A stretch of 64,000 bases of DNA from Aerococcus suis (GCF_900176325.1 NZ_FWXK01000007.1:19846-83845); one strand, 5' to 3'. Shown: positions 16,463 through 27,182, counted from the first letter of the stretch. Notes: generated by a model from the sequence alone, not told the origin. Program-made: numbers and translations.

Positions 16463-17434
16463 TCATCCTTTCTTACGTAATGTATCACGGGACATCAATT
16501 CAACAGGTAAGGTCACTACATTTTCAGTTATGATTTCATCGGTAATTAATTGATGGAGCATTTTGGCTGCTGTTTGTCCCATTTCATAAGCCGGTTGTTT
16601 AATCGTGGTTAATTTAGGAACAGTCAATTCACTGAATGGAATATCATCGAAACCGATAATTTGAATATCCTTTGGTACGCGATAACCGAGGTATTGGGCT
16701 TTTTGAATCAACATCATCGCTTGCAAATCATTCGCCGCAAAAATCGTATCGATATGTGGATATAATTCAAATAGACGACCTGCAGAATGCATCACATCTT
16801 TTAATAAGAATGACTGACTCGCCATCGTATGGTAAGAAATCCCTTCTTTGTCTAAAGCATCGTGAATATAAGAACTTCGAATATTGGCGACTTCTAATGA
16901 TTTTGGACCAGAAATGACGACAACATCTTCGAAAGATGTTTGTTTTAATTCGTCAATCATCAGTTTTGCGGCTTGTTTATAATCGGCTTTCACTTGATAA
17001 AGCGAATCTTCATCACTCCGATTAATAACCACTACTGGTGTATTTTCAGCTATTTTGGGTAAGTGAACGGCAGAAATAATCCCTGCCACAAAATTTTGTT
17101 GGAACGTTTGTAAGTAGCTAGCTACTTTCGTTTGATCTTCATGAATATTTCCAGTAATGACATGATAACCATGCGGATAGAAATAATCTTCAATTCCTTG
17201 AGCCATTAGCGGAAAAAATGGGTTTCCCATATCGGGAAGAAGGAAACCAATTAATTTTGATTTCTTCTGGAAAAGCGATCGAGCTACCTCATTGGGCACA
17301 TAGTTGAGCTCTTGAATAGCCTTTTCAACTTTTTTACTCGTTTTTCCACTAACGTAACCACTATTATTAATATAACGGGAAATCGTCGCAGGAGAAACTT
17401 GGGCGCGTTTTGCGACTTCTTTAATATTAACCAT
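16463..17434 (-). CDS. rbsR: LacI-family transcriptional regulator (RbsR-like)
   Basis: A 323-residue repressor with an N-terminal helix-turn-helix and hinge (VNIKEVAKRAQVSPATISRYIN, then YVPNEVARSL) and a periplasmic-binding-protein-like effector domain. The stop codon region overlaps the ribosome binding site of rbsK, so the two genes are coupled. A cre-like operator candidate TGTAATCGCTTTTA lies at 17449-17462 just upstream, which would allow autoregulation. Ribose as effector is inferred from the adjacent ribokinase. Confidence 0.85.
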   Translation of the reverse strand: MVNIKEVAKRAQVSPATISRYINNSGYVSGKTSKKVEKAIQELNYVPNEVARSLFQKKSKLIGFLLPDMGNPFFPLMAQGIEDYFYPHGYHVITGNIHEDQTKVASYLQTFQQNFVAGIISAVHLPKIAENTPVVVINRSDEDSLYQVKADYKQAAKLMIDELKQTSFEDVVVISGPKSLEVANIRSSYIHDALDKEGISYHTMASQSFLLKDVMHSAGRLFELYPHIDTIFAANDLQAMMLIQKAQYLGYRVPKDIQIIGFDDIPFSELTVPKLTTIKQPAYEMGQTAAKMLHQLITDEIITENVVTLPVELMSRDTLRKKG

Positions 17435-17448
17435 AATTATCTCCTTAT

Positions 17449-17462
17449 TGTAATCGCTTTTA
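17449..17462. promoter_or_regulatory. Candidate LacI/RbsR operator (cre-like)
   Basis: TGTAATCGCTTTTA matches the LacI-family/cre core (central CG with flanking AA/TT arms) with two deviations, and lies 15 bases upstream of the regulator start. Confidence 0.4.
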
Positions 17463-17607
17463 TCTATAGTGTAGCACTCTCAATGCAAAAATAATGAGAA
17501 ATTCTTCACGATTCAAAGGTGTTTTTAATATTTTCCACCTCACACGATACAAATTCTTTCCCTCTAAAAAGCCTAAACAAATTAAAAAGCTCTTATACGG
17601 CCTTTAT

Positions 17608-17636
17608 TTGCTTAATAACGCGGAATAGCGTATAAT
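17608..17636 (+). promoter_or_regulatory. Promoter of yaaA-recF-gyrB-gyrA
   Basis: TTGCTT (17608-17613), 17-bp spacer, TATAAT (17631-17636). The predicted start near 17643 gives an unusually long leader of about 170 nt containing the hairpin at 17733-17801. Confidence 0.75.
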
Positions 17637-17732
17637 TATATTGTAAAAACAGTTGAACAAATCGCTAATCGAGTTAGTAACAATAACTAGATCCGACGCA
17701 TGCTCAATATGAGAGAAATTGCGAATGACATG

Positions 17733-17801
17733 ACTTCTCATTGACATGTGGTTGGGTCTCTGTTTTTTTGGTACGGCCGATTTTAGATGTTAATGAGAAG
17801 T
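17733..17801 (+). promoter_or_regulatory. Long hairpin in the yaaA-recF leader
   Basis: ACTTCTCATTGACAT (17733-17747) can pair with ATGTTAATGAGAAGT (17787-17801), 15 bp with one G-U pair, closing a 39-nt loop. The yaaA ribosome binding site GGAGGTGA begins two bases after the stem. No known leader class was recognised. The rest of the 377-base gap (17435-17811) holds two promoters and nothing else visible. Confidence 0.6.
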
Positions 17802-17811
17802 TGGAGGTGAC

Positions 17812-18051
17812 ATGATGCAAGAGACAATCACAATCGATACAGAGTTTATTACCGTCACACAAGTCTTAAAATATGTTGGTGCGATTGGGACTGGTGGCCA
17901 AGCAAAATGGTTCCTCCAAGAACATCCTGTTCAAATTGATGGTGAACTTGAAGATCGACGCGGTAAGAAAGTGTATCCTGGACAAGTTGTGACAATTCCA
18001 GGAGAAGGCCACTTTACTATTGTCCAAGCAGATGATGCCCATGAAGCTTGA
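17812..18051 (+). CDS. yaaA: S4-domain RNA-binding protein YaaA (recF-upstream type)
   Basis: A 79-residue protein with an S4-like RNA-binding fold (FITVTQVLKYVGAIGTGGQAKWFL then VQIDGELEDRRGKKVYPGQVV). It is the small protein found immediately upstream of recF in most Firmicutes, unrelated to the peroxide-stress YaaA at 46320. TTGGAGGTGAC precedes the ATG. Its last 11 bases overlap recF, implying translational coupling. Confidence 0.92.
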   Translation: MMQETITIDTEFITVTQVLKYVGAIGTGGQAKWFLQEHPVQIDGELEDRRGKKVYPGQVVTIPGEGHFTIVQADDAHEA

Positions 18052-19153
18052 TTATTTAAGTTTGAGTAATTTTCGTAATTATACGGAAGAGAGCGTTGAC
18101 TTTTCACCAGGAATTAACGTGTTTATAGGTGAGAATGCAGAAGGTAAAACAAGTTTACTAGAAGCGATTTATATGTTGTCACTGGCTCGTAGTCATCGAA
18201 CGAGTAATGAAAAAGAAATGATTCGCTGGCAGACGGATGCGGCTTATGTGAGTGGGCGTTTAACCAATAAAACGTCTGAAATTTCATTAAGCATTCGACT
18301 AACAAAAAATGGCAAAATTGCCAAAGTTAATCACCTCGAACAAAAGCGACTCAGCGATTTTGTGGGGCATTTAAATGTGGTCTTATTTGCGCCTGAAGAT
18401 TTAGATCTCGTCAAAGGGTCTCCACAATTGCGGCGTAAATTTATTGACCGAGAATTGGGACAAATGAATCCCGTCTATTTGTACGAGTCAGTCAATTATC
18501 AACGGATGATGAAACAACGGAATGCCTATTTAAAGCAATTAATTCAACGTGAGGCAACAGATAAGGTCTATTTAGAGATTTTAACGGAGCAGTTGGCAAC
18601 TTCCGCTGTCCAAATTATTCAACATCGCCAAAAATTCACACAACAATTAGAAAAATGGGCACAACCGATTCATCATAGAGTTTCACATGGTAAGGAAGAA
18701 CTGACTTTACATTATCGAAGTCCAGTTGACTTAAGTGATGCACCTGATGATGAGACGCTTTACCAACGATTAATGGATAAAATAGCAAATGCTAAGGAAA
18801 GTGAATTGCAACGTGGAATTACTTTAGTTGGTCCTCATCGTGATGATTTAACTTTTAAAGTGAATGGCCGTAATGTTCAAAAATATGGGTCACAAGGTCA
18901 ACAACGCACGACAGTATTGAGTATGAAACTGGCTGAAATCGAATGTATGAAGGCGATTACAGGCGATTACCCGATTCTGCTATTAGATGATGTATTAAGC
19001 GAATTGGATAATGAACGTCAAACCCATTTACTTAAAAGTATCGAGAAAAAAATTCAAACCTTCTTAACAACGACGAGTTTAGATGGTATTCAAAAGAATT
19101 ATATTGATGAACCACGGATTTATCAGATTAGTGACGGACAAATTGAACGATAG
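18041..19153 (+). CDS. recF: DNA replication and repair protein RecF
   Basis: A 370-residue SMC-like ATPase that loads RecA at gapped DNA. Walker A is [15 protein letters not shown] near residues 28-42; the ABC-type signature [20 protein letters not shown] and Walker [14 protein letters not shown] are near the C-terminus. ATG 18041 is used because [14 protein letters not shown] matches the family N-terminus; it lies inside the end of yaaA. It is the second gene of the yaaA-recF-gyrB-gyrA operon, 11 bases before gyrB. Confidence 0.97.
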   Translation: MKLDYLSLSNFRNYTEESVDFSPGINVFIGENAEGKTSLLEAIYMLSLARSHRTSNEKEMIRWQTDAAYVSGRLTNKTSEISLSIRLTKNGKIAKVNHLEQKRLSDFVGHLNVVLFAPEDLDLVKGSPQLRRKFIDRELGQMNPVYLYESVNYQRMMKQRNAYLKQLIQREATDKVYLEILTEQLATSAVQIIQHRQKFTQQLEKWAQPIHHRVSHGKEELTLHYRSPVDLSDAPDDETLYQRLMDKIANAKESELQRGITLVGPHRDDLTFKVNGRNVQKYGSQGQQRTTVLSMKLAEIECMKAITGDYPILLLDDVLSELDNERQTHLLKSIEKKIQTFLTTTSLDGIQKNYIDEPRIYQISDGQIER

Positions 19154-19164
19154 GAGTTGGGTGC

Positions 19165-21177
19165 ATGTCTGAAGAAAATAATCAAAATGCGCGACAAACG
19201 GAACAGACAGAAAACGAAGAAGTCGTGATTACTGAAGAAGAGAAAAGACAAAAAGAAGCGGAATTAAAACACTTAGCTGAAGATTACGATGCGAGTCAAA
19301 TCCAAGTATTAGAAGGACTTGAAGCGGTTCGTAAACGTCCTGGGATGTATATCGGATCCACCAGTGAAACAGGATTGCATCATCTCGTATGGGAAATTGT
19401 TGATAACTCAATTGACGAAGCATTAGCAGGATTTGCTCACCACATTGAAGTCACGATTGAACCAGGAAATTATATTACCGTAACGGATGATGGCCGTGGG
19501 ATTCCTGTTGATATTCAATCAAATACTGGTCGACCAGCAGTTGAAACAGTCTTTACGATTTTACACGCTGGAGGTAAATTCGGTGGTGGCGGTTATAAAG
19601 TTTCAGGAGGTCTTCATGGTGTTGGGGCTTCTGTCGTTAATGCCTTATCTGAATGGCTAACCGTTCAAGTTCATAAAAATGGTCATATTTACCAACAAGA
19701 ATTCCGTAAAGGAGCTATCGTTAAAGACTTAGAAAAAGTGGGTCAAACCGATAAACACGGAACAGTGGTTAAATTCCAACCAGACCCTGATATTTTCACT
19801 GATACGATCGAATACAATTTCGATACGTTAAATCGTCGTATTCGTGAACTGGCTTTCTTAAATAAAGGATTACGTATTTCCTTAATGGATAATCGAGAAG
19901 ATGAACCACGTAGCGTTCATTACCATTATGAAGGCGGAATCAAAGAATACGTCTCTTATATTAATAAAAATAAAGAAACGTTATTTGACGAACCAATTTA
20001 TTTAGAAGGCGAACAAGATGATATTGAAGTTGAAGTCGCTATGCAATATACCGATGGCTTTCACTCTAATATTTTAAGCTTTGCCAATAACATCCATACT
20101 TTTGAAGGTGGAATGCATGAGTCGGGAATTAAATCTGCATTAACACGTACGATTAATGATTACGCTCGTACTGCTAAAATTTTAAAAGACAATGATTCTA
20201 ATTTGAGTGGTGAAGACGTACGTGAAGGTCTTGGCCTTATTGTATCTGTTCGCCACCCTGACCCTCAATTTGAAGGGCAGACGAAAATGAAATTAGGAAA
20301 TTCTGAAGTTCGTACAATTGTCGATCGTCTGTTCTCAGAACATTTTGAAAAATTCTTACTCGAAAATCCAACTATCGGACGTAAAATTGTCGATAAAGGA
20401 TTAGTCGCTTCTAAAGCGCGTATGGCAGCTAAACGGGCACGCGATATGACTCGGAAAAAATCTGGATTAGAAATTAGTAACTTGCCAGGTAAATTAGCTG
20501 ATTGTACGAGTCGTGTGCCAGATGAAAGTGAATTATTTATCGTCGAAGGGAACTCAGCTGGAGGTTCTGCTAAACAAGGACGTTCTCGGCATTTCCAAGC
20601 GATTTTACCCATTCGTGGGAAAATCCTTAATGTCGAAAAAGCCTCAATGGATCGTATTTTAGCTAACGAAGAAATTCGCTCATTATTTACCGCAATGGGA
20701 ACCGGTTGGGAAAATGAATTTGATATTGAAAAGGCTCGTTATCATAAATTAGTTATTATGACTGATGCCGATGTCGATGGTGCCCATATTCGTGCCTTAT
20801 TATTAACATTAATTTATCGATACATGCGCCCTATTCTGGATGCTGGTTATGTCTATATCGCTGTCCCACCACTTTATCAAGTTCGTCAAGGTAAAAAAGT
20901 TCATTACGTCAATAGTGATAAAGAGTTGGATGAATACTTGAGCACTTTAGCTCCATCACCAAAACCAGCTATTCAACGGTATAAAGGTCTGGGTGAAATG
21001 GATGCTGAACAATTATGGGAAACGACAATGGATCCAGAACATCGAACATTACTACAAGTTCAAGTGGAAGATGCGGTTGAAGCTGACCAAATTATCGATA
21101 TGTTAATGGGTGATCGCGTAGGTCCACGCCGTGATTTCATTGAAGAAAATGCAACTTATGCCACAATTGACCTGTAA
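19165..21177 (+). CDS. gyrB: DNA gyrase subunit B
   Basis: A 670-residue ATPase subunit of DNA gyrase. It has a GHKL ATP-binding domain ([36 protein letters not shown]) and a TOPRIM domain ([15 protein letters not shown] and [11 protein letters not shown]). It carries about 35 extra acidic N-terminal residues ([18 protein letters not shown]) before the conserved start. The length otherwise fits Gram-positive GyrB. TAGGAGTTGGGTGC precedes the ATG, and gyrA follows after 16 bases. Confidence 0.98.
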   Translation: MSEENNQNARQTEQTENEEVVITEEEKRQKEAELKHLAEDYDASQIQVLEGLEAVRKRPGMYIGSTSETGLHHLVWEIVDNSIDEALAGFAHHIEVTIEPGNYITVTDDGRGIPVDIQSNTGRPAVETVFTILHAGGKFGGGGYKVSGGLHGVGASVVNALSEWLTVQVHKNGHIYQQEFRKGAIVKDLEKVGQTDKHGTVVKFQPDPDIFTDTIEYNFDTLNRRIRELAFLNKGLRISLMDNREDEPRSVHYHYEGGIKEYVSYINKNKETLFDEPIYLEGEQDDIEVEVAMQYTDGFHSNILSFANNIHTFEGGMHESGIKSALTRTINDYARTAKILKDNDSNLSGEDVREGLGLIVSVRHPDPQFEGQTKMKLGNSEVRTIVDRLFSEHFEKFLLENPTIGRKIVDKGLVASKARMAAKRARDMTRKKSGLEISNLPGKLADCTSRVPDESELFIVEGNSAGGSAKQGRSRHFQAILPIRGKILNVEKASMDRILANEEIRSLFTAMGTGWENEFDIEKARYHKLVIMTDADVDGAHIRALLLTLIYRYMRPILDAGYVYIAVPPLYQVRQGKKVHYVNSDKELDEYLSTLAPSPKPAIQRYKGLGEMDAEQLWETTMDPEHRTLLQVQVEDAVEADQIIDMLMGDRVGPRRDFIEENATYATIDL

Positions 21178-21193
21178 GTGAGGAGAATGACGA

Positions 21194-23758
21194 GTGAGTG
21201 AAGAAATAAGAAGACAGCCTTCACGTGAAATATCACAAGAAATGCGAACGTCATTTCTTGACTATGCAATGAGTGTCATTGTTTCACGTGCATTGCCAGA
21301 TGTTCGTGATGGATTGAAACCTGTTCATCGGCGGATTTTATACGGAATGAATGAACTAGGAGTAACGAGCGATAAACCATACAAAAAATCAGCACGTATT
21401 GTCGGTGATGTTATGGGGAAATACCATCCACATGGGGACTCAGCTATTTATGAATCCATGGTGCGGATGGCTCAAGATTTCTCTTATCGCTATATGCTAA
21501 TTGATGGTCACGGAAACTTTGGTTCTGTCGATGGTGACCAAGCAGCTGCCATGCGGTATACCGAAGCACGTATGAGTAAAATTTCGCACGAAATGGTGCG
21601 GGATATGAACAAAGAAACCGTTGACTTTATTGATAACTACGACGGTGAAGAACGTGAGCCAGAAGTATTACCTTCACGTTTTCCTAATTTATTAGTAAAT
21701 GGAGCCACTGGGATTGCCGTGGGGATGACAACGAATATTCCACCACATAACTTAGGTGAAGTGATTTCAGCTATTCAAGTATTGATGGAAAATCCCGACG
21801 CCACAGCATCCGAACTAATGGAAGCTTTACCAGGACCTGACTTCCCAACTGGCGGGATTATCATTGGTAAATCAGGTATTCGTAAAGCCTACGAAACCGG
21901 AAAAGGTAGTATTATTGTCCGCGCGAAACTAGATATTGAACAAATGCCAAGCGGTAAAGAGCGCATTATTGTTCATGAAATTCCGTATATGGTGAATAAA
22001 GCGAAATTAGTTGAACGCATTGCTGAAATGGCACGTGATAAACGTATCGAAGGCATTACAGCGATTCGCGATGAATCTGGTCGTGAAGGAATGCGAATTG
22101 TGATTGAATGTCGCAAAGATGTTAGTGCTGGAGTCGTCGTTAATAACTTATATAAACAAACGGCGCTACAATCTAACTTTAGCTTTAATATGGTGGCTAT
22201 TGTTAATGGTGTACCACAAACATTAAGTTTAAAAGATATTTTACGTCATTACTTAGTTCATCAAGAAGAAGTCATTCGTCGTCGGTCTATTTTTGAGAAA
22301 AATAAAGCCGAAGCACGAGCTCATATTTTAGAAGGGTTACAAATTGCCTTAGATCATATTGATGAAATTGTGGCCATTCTTCGGTCATCTAAAACAGGCG
22401 ATGAAGCGAAAACCATCTTTATGGAACAATTCGGCCTATCTGATAAACAATCTCAAGCAATCTTAGACATGCGTTTAGTTCGCTTAACCGGCTTAGAACG
22501 AGAAAAAATTGATAACGAACATGCCAACTTAATGGCCGAAATTGCACGTTTAAATGAAATTCTAGCGAATGAAGCGAAACGTTATGAAATCATTTATGAT
22601 GAATTACTAGATATTCAACGTCGTTTCAATGATGAACGTCGGACAGAATTAATGGTTGGTGAAATTACTAACTTAGAAGATGAAGACTTAATTGAAGAAC
22701 GTAATGTTGTGATTACATTAACGAAAAACGGGTATATTAAACGATTAGATGATGATGAATTCCGTACGCAAAATCGTGGGGGACGTGGTGTCCAAGGCAT
22801 GGGTATTAATGACGATGATGCCATGGAAACCATCTTATCGACTTCTACTCACGATGAAATTCTCTTCTTCACTAATAAGGGGAAAGTTTATAAAAGTAAA
22901 GGGTATGAAATCCCAGAATTTAGCCGTACCGCTAAAGGAATTCCTGTTGTTAACTTACTTAACTTAGCTAGTGATGAACGTGTCCAAGCAACAATCCGTA
23001 TTGATAAACACGGTGAAGAAGATGCGCATTTAATGTTTGCTACCAAAGCAGGAACAGTCAAACGAACAAAAGCCAGTGAGTTCCTAAATATCCGTAATAA
23101 TGGTTTAATTGCTATTTCCTTAAAAGACGGTGATGAGCTTGTTCAAGTGCTTCATACGAATGGTAATCAAAATATTATAATCGGATCACATGCTGGATAT
23201 GCAGTATCATTCAACGAACAAGATGTTCGAAGTATGGGACGGACAGCAACTGGTGTGCGTGGTATTCGTCTAGGAAATGATGATTACGTCGTTGGTATGG
23301 CTCCTCTACATGATGAAGGCTACGTATTAGTTGTTACCGAAAATGGTTATGGAAAACGAACAAAAACATCAGAGTATGCGATTAAACACCGTGGCGGTAA
23401 AGGAGTTAAAACCATTAATATCAATCAACGTAATGGTCGTCTTATCGGTCTTACTACGGTAACTGGTGAAGAAGATATTATGTTGATGACAGATAAAGGC
23501 GTTTTAATTCGATTCCATTCAAATGATATTTCTGAAACAGGACGGGCAACTTTAGGTGTTCGATTAATTCGTTTAGATGATGGGTCAACCGTTTCAACAA
23601 TGACACCAATTGTTCCTGATACTGAAGAGGAAGCAGAGGAAGAAGTAACGCCTACTGATGAAGAAAAAGAGGCTTCTGAACTTCCTACTGAAAAATTAGC
23701 CGCTAAAATGCAAGATTTTGCTGATGAAGCGATTGAGCATAATGAGGATGATGAATAG
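21194..23758 (+). CDS. gyrA: DNA gyrase subunit A
   Basis: An 854-residue gyrase A subunit. It starts at GTG 21194 after GTGAGGAGAATGACGA. The catalytic tyrosine is Y122 in [12 protein letters not shown]. In the quinolone-resistance region, [10 protein letters not shown], Ser83 and Glu87 are both the wild-type residues. The C-terminal beta-pinwheel repeats and the GyrA-box-like RGGKGVKT are visible, ending in an acidic tail. It is the last gene of the operon and is followed by a terminator. Confidence 0.98.
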   Translation: MSEEIRRQPSREISQEMRTSFLDYAMSVIVSRALPDVRDGLKPVHRRILYGMNELGVTSDKPYKKSARIVGDVMGKYHPHGDSAIYESMVRMAQDFSYRYMLIDGHGNFGSVDGDQAAAMRYTEARMSKISHEMVRDMNKETVDFIDNYDGEEREPEVLPSRFPNLLVNGATGIAVGMTTNIPPHNLGEVISAIQVLMENPDATASELMEALPGPDFPTGGIIIGKSGIRKAYETGKGSIIVRAKLDIEQMPSGKERIIVHEIPYMVNKAKLVERIAEMARDKRIEGITAIRDESGREGMRIVIECRKDVSAGVVVNNLYKQTALQSNFSFNMVAIVNGVPQTLSLKDILRHYLVHQEEVIRRRSIFEKNKAEARAHILEGLQIALDHIDEIVAILRSSKTGDEAKTIFMEQFGLSDKQSQAILDMRLVRLTGLEREKIDNEHANLMAEIARLNEILANEAKRYEIIYDELLDIQRRFNDERRTELMVGEITNLEDEDLIEERNVVITLTKNGYIKRLDDDEFRTQNRGGRGVQGMGINDDDAMETILSTSTHDEILFFTNKGKVYKSKGYEIPEFSRTAKGIPVVNLLNLASDERVQATIRIDKHGEEDAHLMFATKAGTVKRTKASEFLNIRNNGLIAISLKDGDELVQVLHTNGNQNIIIGSHAGYAVSFNEQDVRSMGRTATGVRGIRLGNDDYVVGMAPLHDEGYVLVVTENGYGKRTKTSEYAIKHRGGKGVKTININQRNGRLIGLTTVTGEEDIMLMTDKGVLIRFHSNDISETGRATLGVRLIRLDDGSTVSTMTPIVPDTEEEAEEEVTPTDEEKEASELPTEKLAAKMQDFADEAIEHNEDDE

Positions 23759-23773
23759 TAGGATGAAGTAACT

Positions 23774-23803
23774 AAGCGATTCGTTATTTGCGAATCGCTT
23801 TTT
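23774..23803 (+). terminator. Terminator of the gyrB-gyrA operon
   Basis: AAGCGATTCG / CGAATCGCTT perfect stem with a 7-nt loop and a T run. Confidence 0.9.
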
Positions 23804-23833
23804 TAATTCCCTCTATAAAAAATGAGATTTTAT

Positions 23834-23862
23834 TTGTTAAACAGCTAGGATAATGTTATAAT
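23834..23862 (+). promoter_or_regulatory. Promoter of rpsF-ssb-rpsR
   Basis: TTGTTA (23834-23839), 17 bp, TATAAT (23857-23862). The ~75-nt leader contains a small hairpin (CATTAC/GTAATG, about 23894-23911), which may take part in S6/S18 autoregulation as known for rpsF leaders; that last point is inference. Confidence 0.65.
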
Positions 23863-23941
23863 TAATTATTGTGAGTATGTATATGCTCCTTGTCATTACA
23901 GATGGTAATGACCACAAGACCAAAAGGAGGTGCGAAGTCTG

Positions 23942-24244
23942 ATGAGTGAATTAACTACAAAATATGAAGCTTTATACATTATCAAACCTGATATTGATGA
24001 AGCCTCTAAAAAAGAATTAGTTAACTATTTTGATGAAGTATTAACATCAAATGGTGCAACAATCACTGAATCTAAAGACTGGGCTAAACGTCGTTTCGCA
24101 TACGAAATTAAGAAATACCGTGAAGGTATTTACCACTTAGTTGAGTTCGAAGCTGACAACGCAGACAGCGTTGATGAATTTAACCGTTTAGCTCGTATTA
24201 ATGACAATATCTTACGTCATTTAATTACAAAAGTTGAAGACTAA
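23942..24244 (+). CDS. rpsF: 30S ribosomal protein S6 (bS6)
   Basis: A 100-residue ribosomal protein with the characteristic [13 protein letters not shown] start and the [20 protein letters not shown] core. ATG 23942 is selected by AAAAGGAGGTG at good spacing; an upstream in-frame codon at 23930 overlaps that site. It is first in the conserved rpsF-ssb-rpsR operon. Confidence 0.98.
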   Translation: MSELTTKYEALYIIKPDIDEASKKELVNYFDEVLTSNGATITESKDWAKRRFAYEIKKYREGIYHLVEFEADNADSVDEFNRLARINDNILRHLITKVED

Positions 24245-24276
24245 TTAAACTTTTTACGATTGAGAGGAGTTAAGTC

Positions 24277-24837
24277 ATGATTAATAATGTCGTATTAGTA
24301 GGACGTTTAACAAGAGATGTTGATTTACGTTATACCCAAAGTGGAACAGCGGTAGCTTCTTTTACAGTAGCTATTGATCGATCATTTAAAAATGCTCAAG
24401 GTGAACGCGAAACTGACTTTATTAATTGCGTGATGTGGCGGAAAGCTGCCGAAAACTTCGCTCAATTTACTCGTAAAGGGTCACTAGTTGGTATCGAAGG
24501 AAGCATTCAAACGCGTAACTATGAGAATAAGCAAGGAAACCGTGTGTATGTGACTGAAGTTCAAGCAAGTAACTTTAGTTTACTTGAATCTAAATCAGTG
24601 ACAGAACAACGCCCTGCTTCTTCAGGCAATGGGTCATCAAACTATGGCGGCTTTGGCGGTAATAATAACCAACAACCATCATTTGGTGGCGATGATCCGT
24701 TTGCCAATAGTTTTGCGCCTAATAATGATTCTTATCAATCAAATAATAATGATCAATCAGACAGCAATAGCAATCCATTCGGATCTAATAATGACGATGG
24801 TTCTATTGATATTGCTGATGATGATCTTCCATTCTAA
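24277..24837 (+). CDS. ssb: Single-stranded DNA-binding protein
   Basis: A 186-residue SSB. The OB fold is at residues 1-~105 (MINNVVLVGRLTRDVDLRYT and INCVMWRKAAENFAQF). A flexible Gly/Asn/Gln/Ser-rich linker follows, and the acidic tip ends DDDLPF and recruits partner proteins. AGAGGAGTTAAGTC precedes the ATG. It lies between rpsF and rpsR as usual. Confidence 0.98.
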   Translation: MINNVVLVGRLTRDVDLRYTQSGTAVASFTVAIDRSFKNAQGERETDFINCVMWRKAAENFAQFTRKGSLVGIEGSIQTRNYENKQGNRVYVTEVQASNFSLLESKSVTEQRPASSGNGSSNYGGFGGNNNQQPSFGGDDPFANSFAPNNDSYQSNNNDQSDSNSNPFGSNNDDGSIDIADDDLPF

Positions 24838-24865
24838 AATCATCTAAATAAGGAGGACTGCTACT

Positions 24866-25102
24866 ATGGCACAACGTCGTCGCGGTGGACGTAGACGTAA
24901 AAAAGTCGATTTCTTTAACGCAAATCATATCGACCATATCGACTACAAAGACACTGATTTATTAAAACGTTTCGTATCAGAAAAAGGTAAAATTTTACCT
25001 CGTCGTGTAACTGGTACAACAGCTAAAAACCAACGTCCGTTAACTCAAGCTATTAAACGTGCACGTTTTATGGGATTATTACCATATTCAGCTGAAGACT
25101 AA
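24866..25102 (+). CDS. rpsR: 30S ribosomal protein S18 (bS18)
   Basis: A 78-residue basic protein with the signature [42 protein letters not shown] region of S18. AAGGAGGACTGCTACT precedes the ATG. It ends the rpsF-ssb-rpsR operon and is followed by a strong terminator, then the 2.2-kb gene-free region. Confidence 0.98.
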   Translation: MAQRRRGGRRRKKVDFFNANHIDHIDYKDTDLLKRFVSEKGKILPRRVTGTTAKNQRPLTQAIKRARFMGLLPYSAED

Positions 25103-25120
25103 TTAAATAAAAAATAAAGT

Positions 25121-25160
25121 AAAGCTCTAGCTAAGAAATTATTAGCTAGAGCTTTTTTTT
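25121..25160 (+). terminator. Terminator of rpsF-ssb-rpsR
   Basis: AAGCTCTAGCTAA pairs with TTAGCTAGAGCTT, followed by eight T residues. Confidence 0.92.
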
Positions 25161-25183
25161 GGGGAAAAGATAAGTAAATATAG

Positions 25184-25348
25184 TTATTCACAGCTGTGCA
25201 TAACTATAGTCGATATGTGTATAAGTGTTCGTATTTAAAAAGAAAAGGAGAAAAAGATGTCATAAAAAGATTGTCCACAAGTGGAAAACTTGGTAAAAGG
25301 ATTTTTCCTAAAAGTAAATAAATTGAGCTATCAGATGATTGTGGATAA
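25184..25348. other. DnaA-box cluster outside oriC
   Basis: Boxes seen: TTATTCACA 25184-25192, TGTGCATAA 25195-25203 (minus), TGTGTATAA 25216-25224 (minus), TTGTCCACA 25271-25279 and TGTGGATAA 25340-25348 (minus, perfect). The first two form an inverted pair around GC that is nearly identical to the oriC pair at 12309-12328 (19 of 20 bases). No gene is visible here. Confidence 0.75.
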
Positions 25349-25699
25349 TTTTAAGGAGGATATCAGTAGGAGAGAAATTAGGTGCTTATGAGAGTAGAGT
25401 ATGAAGACAAATAATGAATCGAAATTGAGAAAATGGAAAATAAAAGCAGTTTAACTGATATTGATGATAAGTAAATAATCATATCGTATACAAATAAAAG
25501 ACATTATGAAAATACAATTACTCAATAGATAGACTCATATTCTAGATGATAAAGGTAAAAAGAATAATATTTAAATTAGTAGAAAAATTTCTTATTAATA
25601 CTAATATAAAGCAGACTTTAATGAAGAACATAATATTTGTTGTCATGCTATGCACATGAATGAAGGAAAATAGTAGTTTGCGATGAGATAAGTATTAAA

Positions 25700-25715
25700 T
25701 GTTTCACGTGAAACA
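25700..25715. promoter_or_regulatory. parS site 1
   Basis: Perfect 16-bp palindrome TGTTTCACGTGAAACA, the ParB/Spo0J binding consensus. Confidence 0.95.
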
Positions 25716-26041
25716 TTTGATGAGAGTAATAAATTGGACAATGCAATATTATTCTACTTGAAAAAAAAAAACTATTTCGTTGAGAAAAGAAAGATGTGGA
25801 AATATAGAAGCAAGTAAAAGTATATTATTATAAAAAATACTTATTGTATGCCAAATTAGTATTTGTTATATAAAGCATCATAGATAAATAGACAGTCCCC
25901 AAAAAGATGGACTTAGCAACTTTTATAGGAATATAAAAGTAAATGTATAATATCCTTTAATTATTTTTATATTTTATTCTTTTACTCTCTTTTAAATGAA
26001 TAAAAAGATAATTATAGTCGTACGTAATACAAGAGTAATAA

Positions 26042-26057
26042 TGTTTCACGTGAAACA
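26042..26057. promoter_or_regulatory. parS site 2
   Basis: Perfect TGTTTCACGTGAAACA, 342 bp from site 1. Confidence 0.95.
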
Positions 26058-26281
26058 TTATTGAATTTAATTTAAATTTTTTGATTTTTCTCCCTCTTCT
26101 CTCCCTTCCCTCTATATCATATTTCAATATATCATCATCGTTATTCAGTAATAATATTCATTTTGCTTTGTTTAACTAACTAGCTTTCATTTTCGTATTA
26201 AATATATAAGTAGAGAAGACTCTCTATTAAGTAAATAAAATAAATAGCAAAAGAATAAAGAAACTTGTCATTTTATTTAAT

Positions 26282-26297
26282 TGTTTCACGTGAAACA
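26282..26297. promoter_or_regulatory. parS site 3
   Basis: Perfect TGTTTCACGTGAAACA, 240 bp from site 2. Confidence 0.95.
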
Positions 26298-26475
26298 ATC
26301 TTTGGAATCTATATTTTTATTTTAAGCTTTATAAATAATATTACGGCTACATACAAGTAAGTATAAAGTTCGAATTTCTTATAATATTGGAAAATAAGGA
26401 TCTAAAGGGTTTATAAATAATGAGCAATTGAAAAAGAAGGGTTTAATAAGTAGATGGTTAAAGAATAAATTAAAA

Positions 26476-26491
26476 TGTTTCACGTGAAACA
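26476..26491. promoter_or_regulatory. parS site 4
   Basis: Perfect TGTTTCACGTGAAACA, 194 bp from site 3. Confidence 0.95.
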
Positions 26492-26960
26492 TTTATTCAG
26501 TACGTAATAAAGAAAGATACTGAAAAAGCAGCAGATAAAAGGACATAAGTATCAAGTAGCAATTCTTTTTTATCTATTTGTACACTTATTTATATGTATT
26601 TGATTTATTGATGAATTATTAGATGGAAACTGATACTATTATATTTTGAAATAATTAGATACTAGAATATAAGATAGATGATATTTTTAAATGTAGATAT
26701 AATTATGCGGTGTTTTCATATACCTATATCTATCAATAGAACTTGTTTTAATTTTATTAAAAAAGATAAGCTCTTCATTGTAAGAGAGTTGAAGGACCTC
26801 CCTCATTGTATTTAAAGAGCTAGACAGTTAAAAAAGTTATTCACAGGTGGATAAACAGCCAGTTATAGGTAGATTTATTTAAATTAAGCAATTTTGATAA
26901 AGAATTTACTTCAGAAAGCGAGTAGTGATAAGCACTTCAATTAAAGACAGTGATTAGTCC

Positions 26961-26986
26961 AGTCCTCTTTTTGAGGACTTTTTTGC
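26961..26986 (+). terminator. Orphan rightward terminator in the gene-free region
   Basis: AGTCCTC pairs with GAGGACT around a short T-rich loop and is followed by six T residues. No protein gene lies upstream within 1.8 kb, so it may end a small RNA or stop stray transcription before gdpP. Confidence 0.65.
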
Positions 26987-27166
26987 CATCTTCAAAAAAA
27001 TCTCAAAGCGATAGTAAGCCTACACATATCCCTATCTCTTATCCATCGTATTTTTCCTATTACAGCTACTCACAACTTTGTCTACCTTTTGCGCCTGCTC
27101 TGCTTTATTTTATTTATAGTATTAGATTAACTTTTATAAATTTGCTAGTAGTAGTCTGAGTAAAAA

Positions 27167-27182
27167 TGTTTCACGTGAAACA
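27167..27182. promoter_or_regulatory. parS site 5
   Basis: Perfect TGTTTCACGTGAAACA, 691 bp from site 4 and 118 bp upstream of the gdpP start. Confidence 0.95.

Noticed and set aside
21222..21290. Partial parS-like sequences at the start of gyrA
   Set aside because: TTCACGTGAAATA and TGTTTCACGTGCATT match only about 12 of 16 positions and lie in conserved coding sequence.
26950..27159. 69-codon rightward ORF in the parS region
   Set aside because: It contains the terminator at 26961-26986 near its start, has no ribosome binding site, and its composition is that of random AT-rich sequence.
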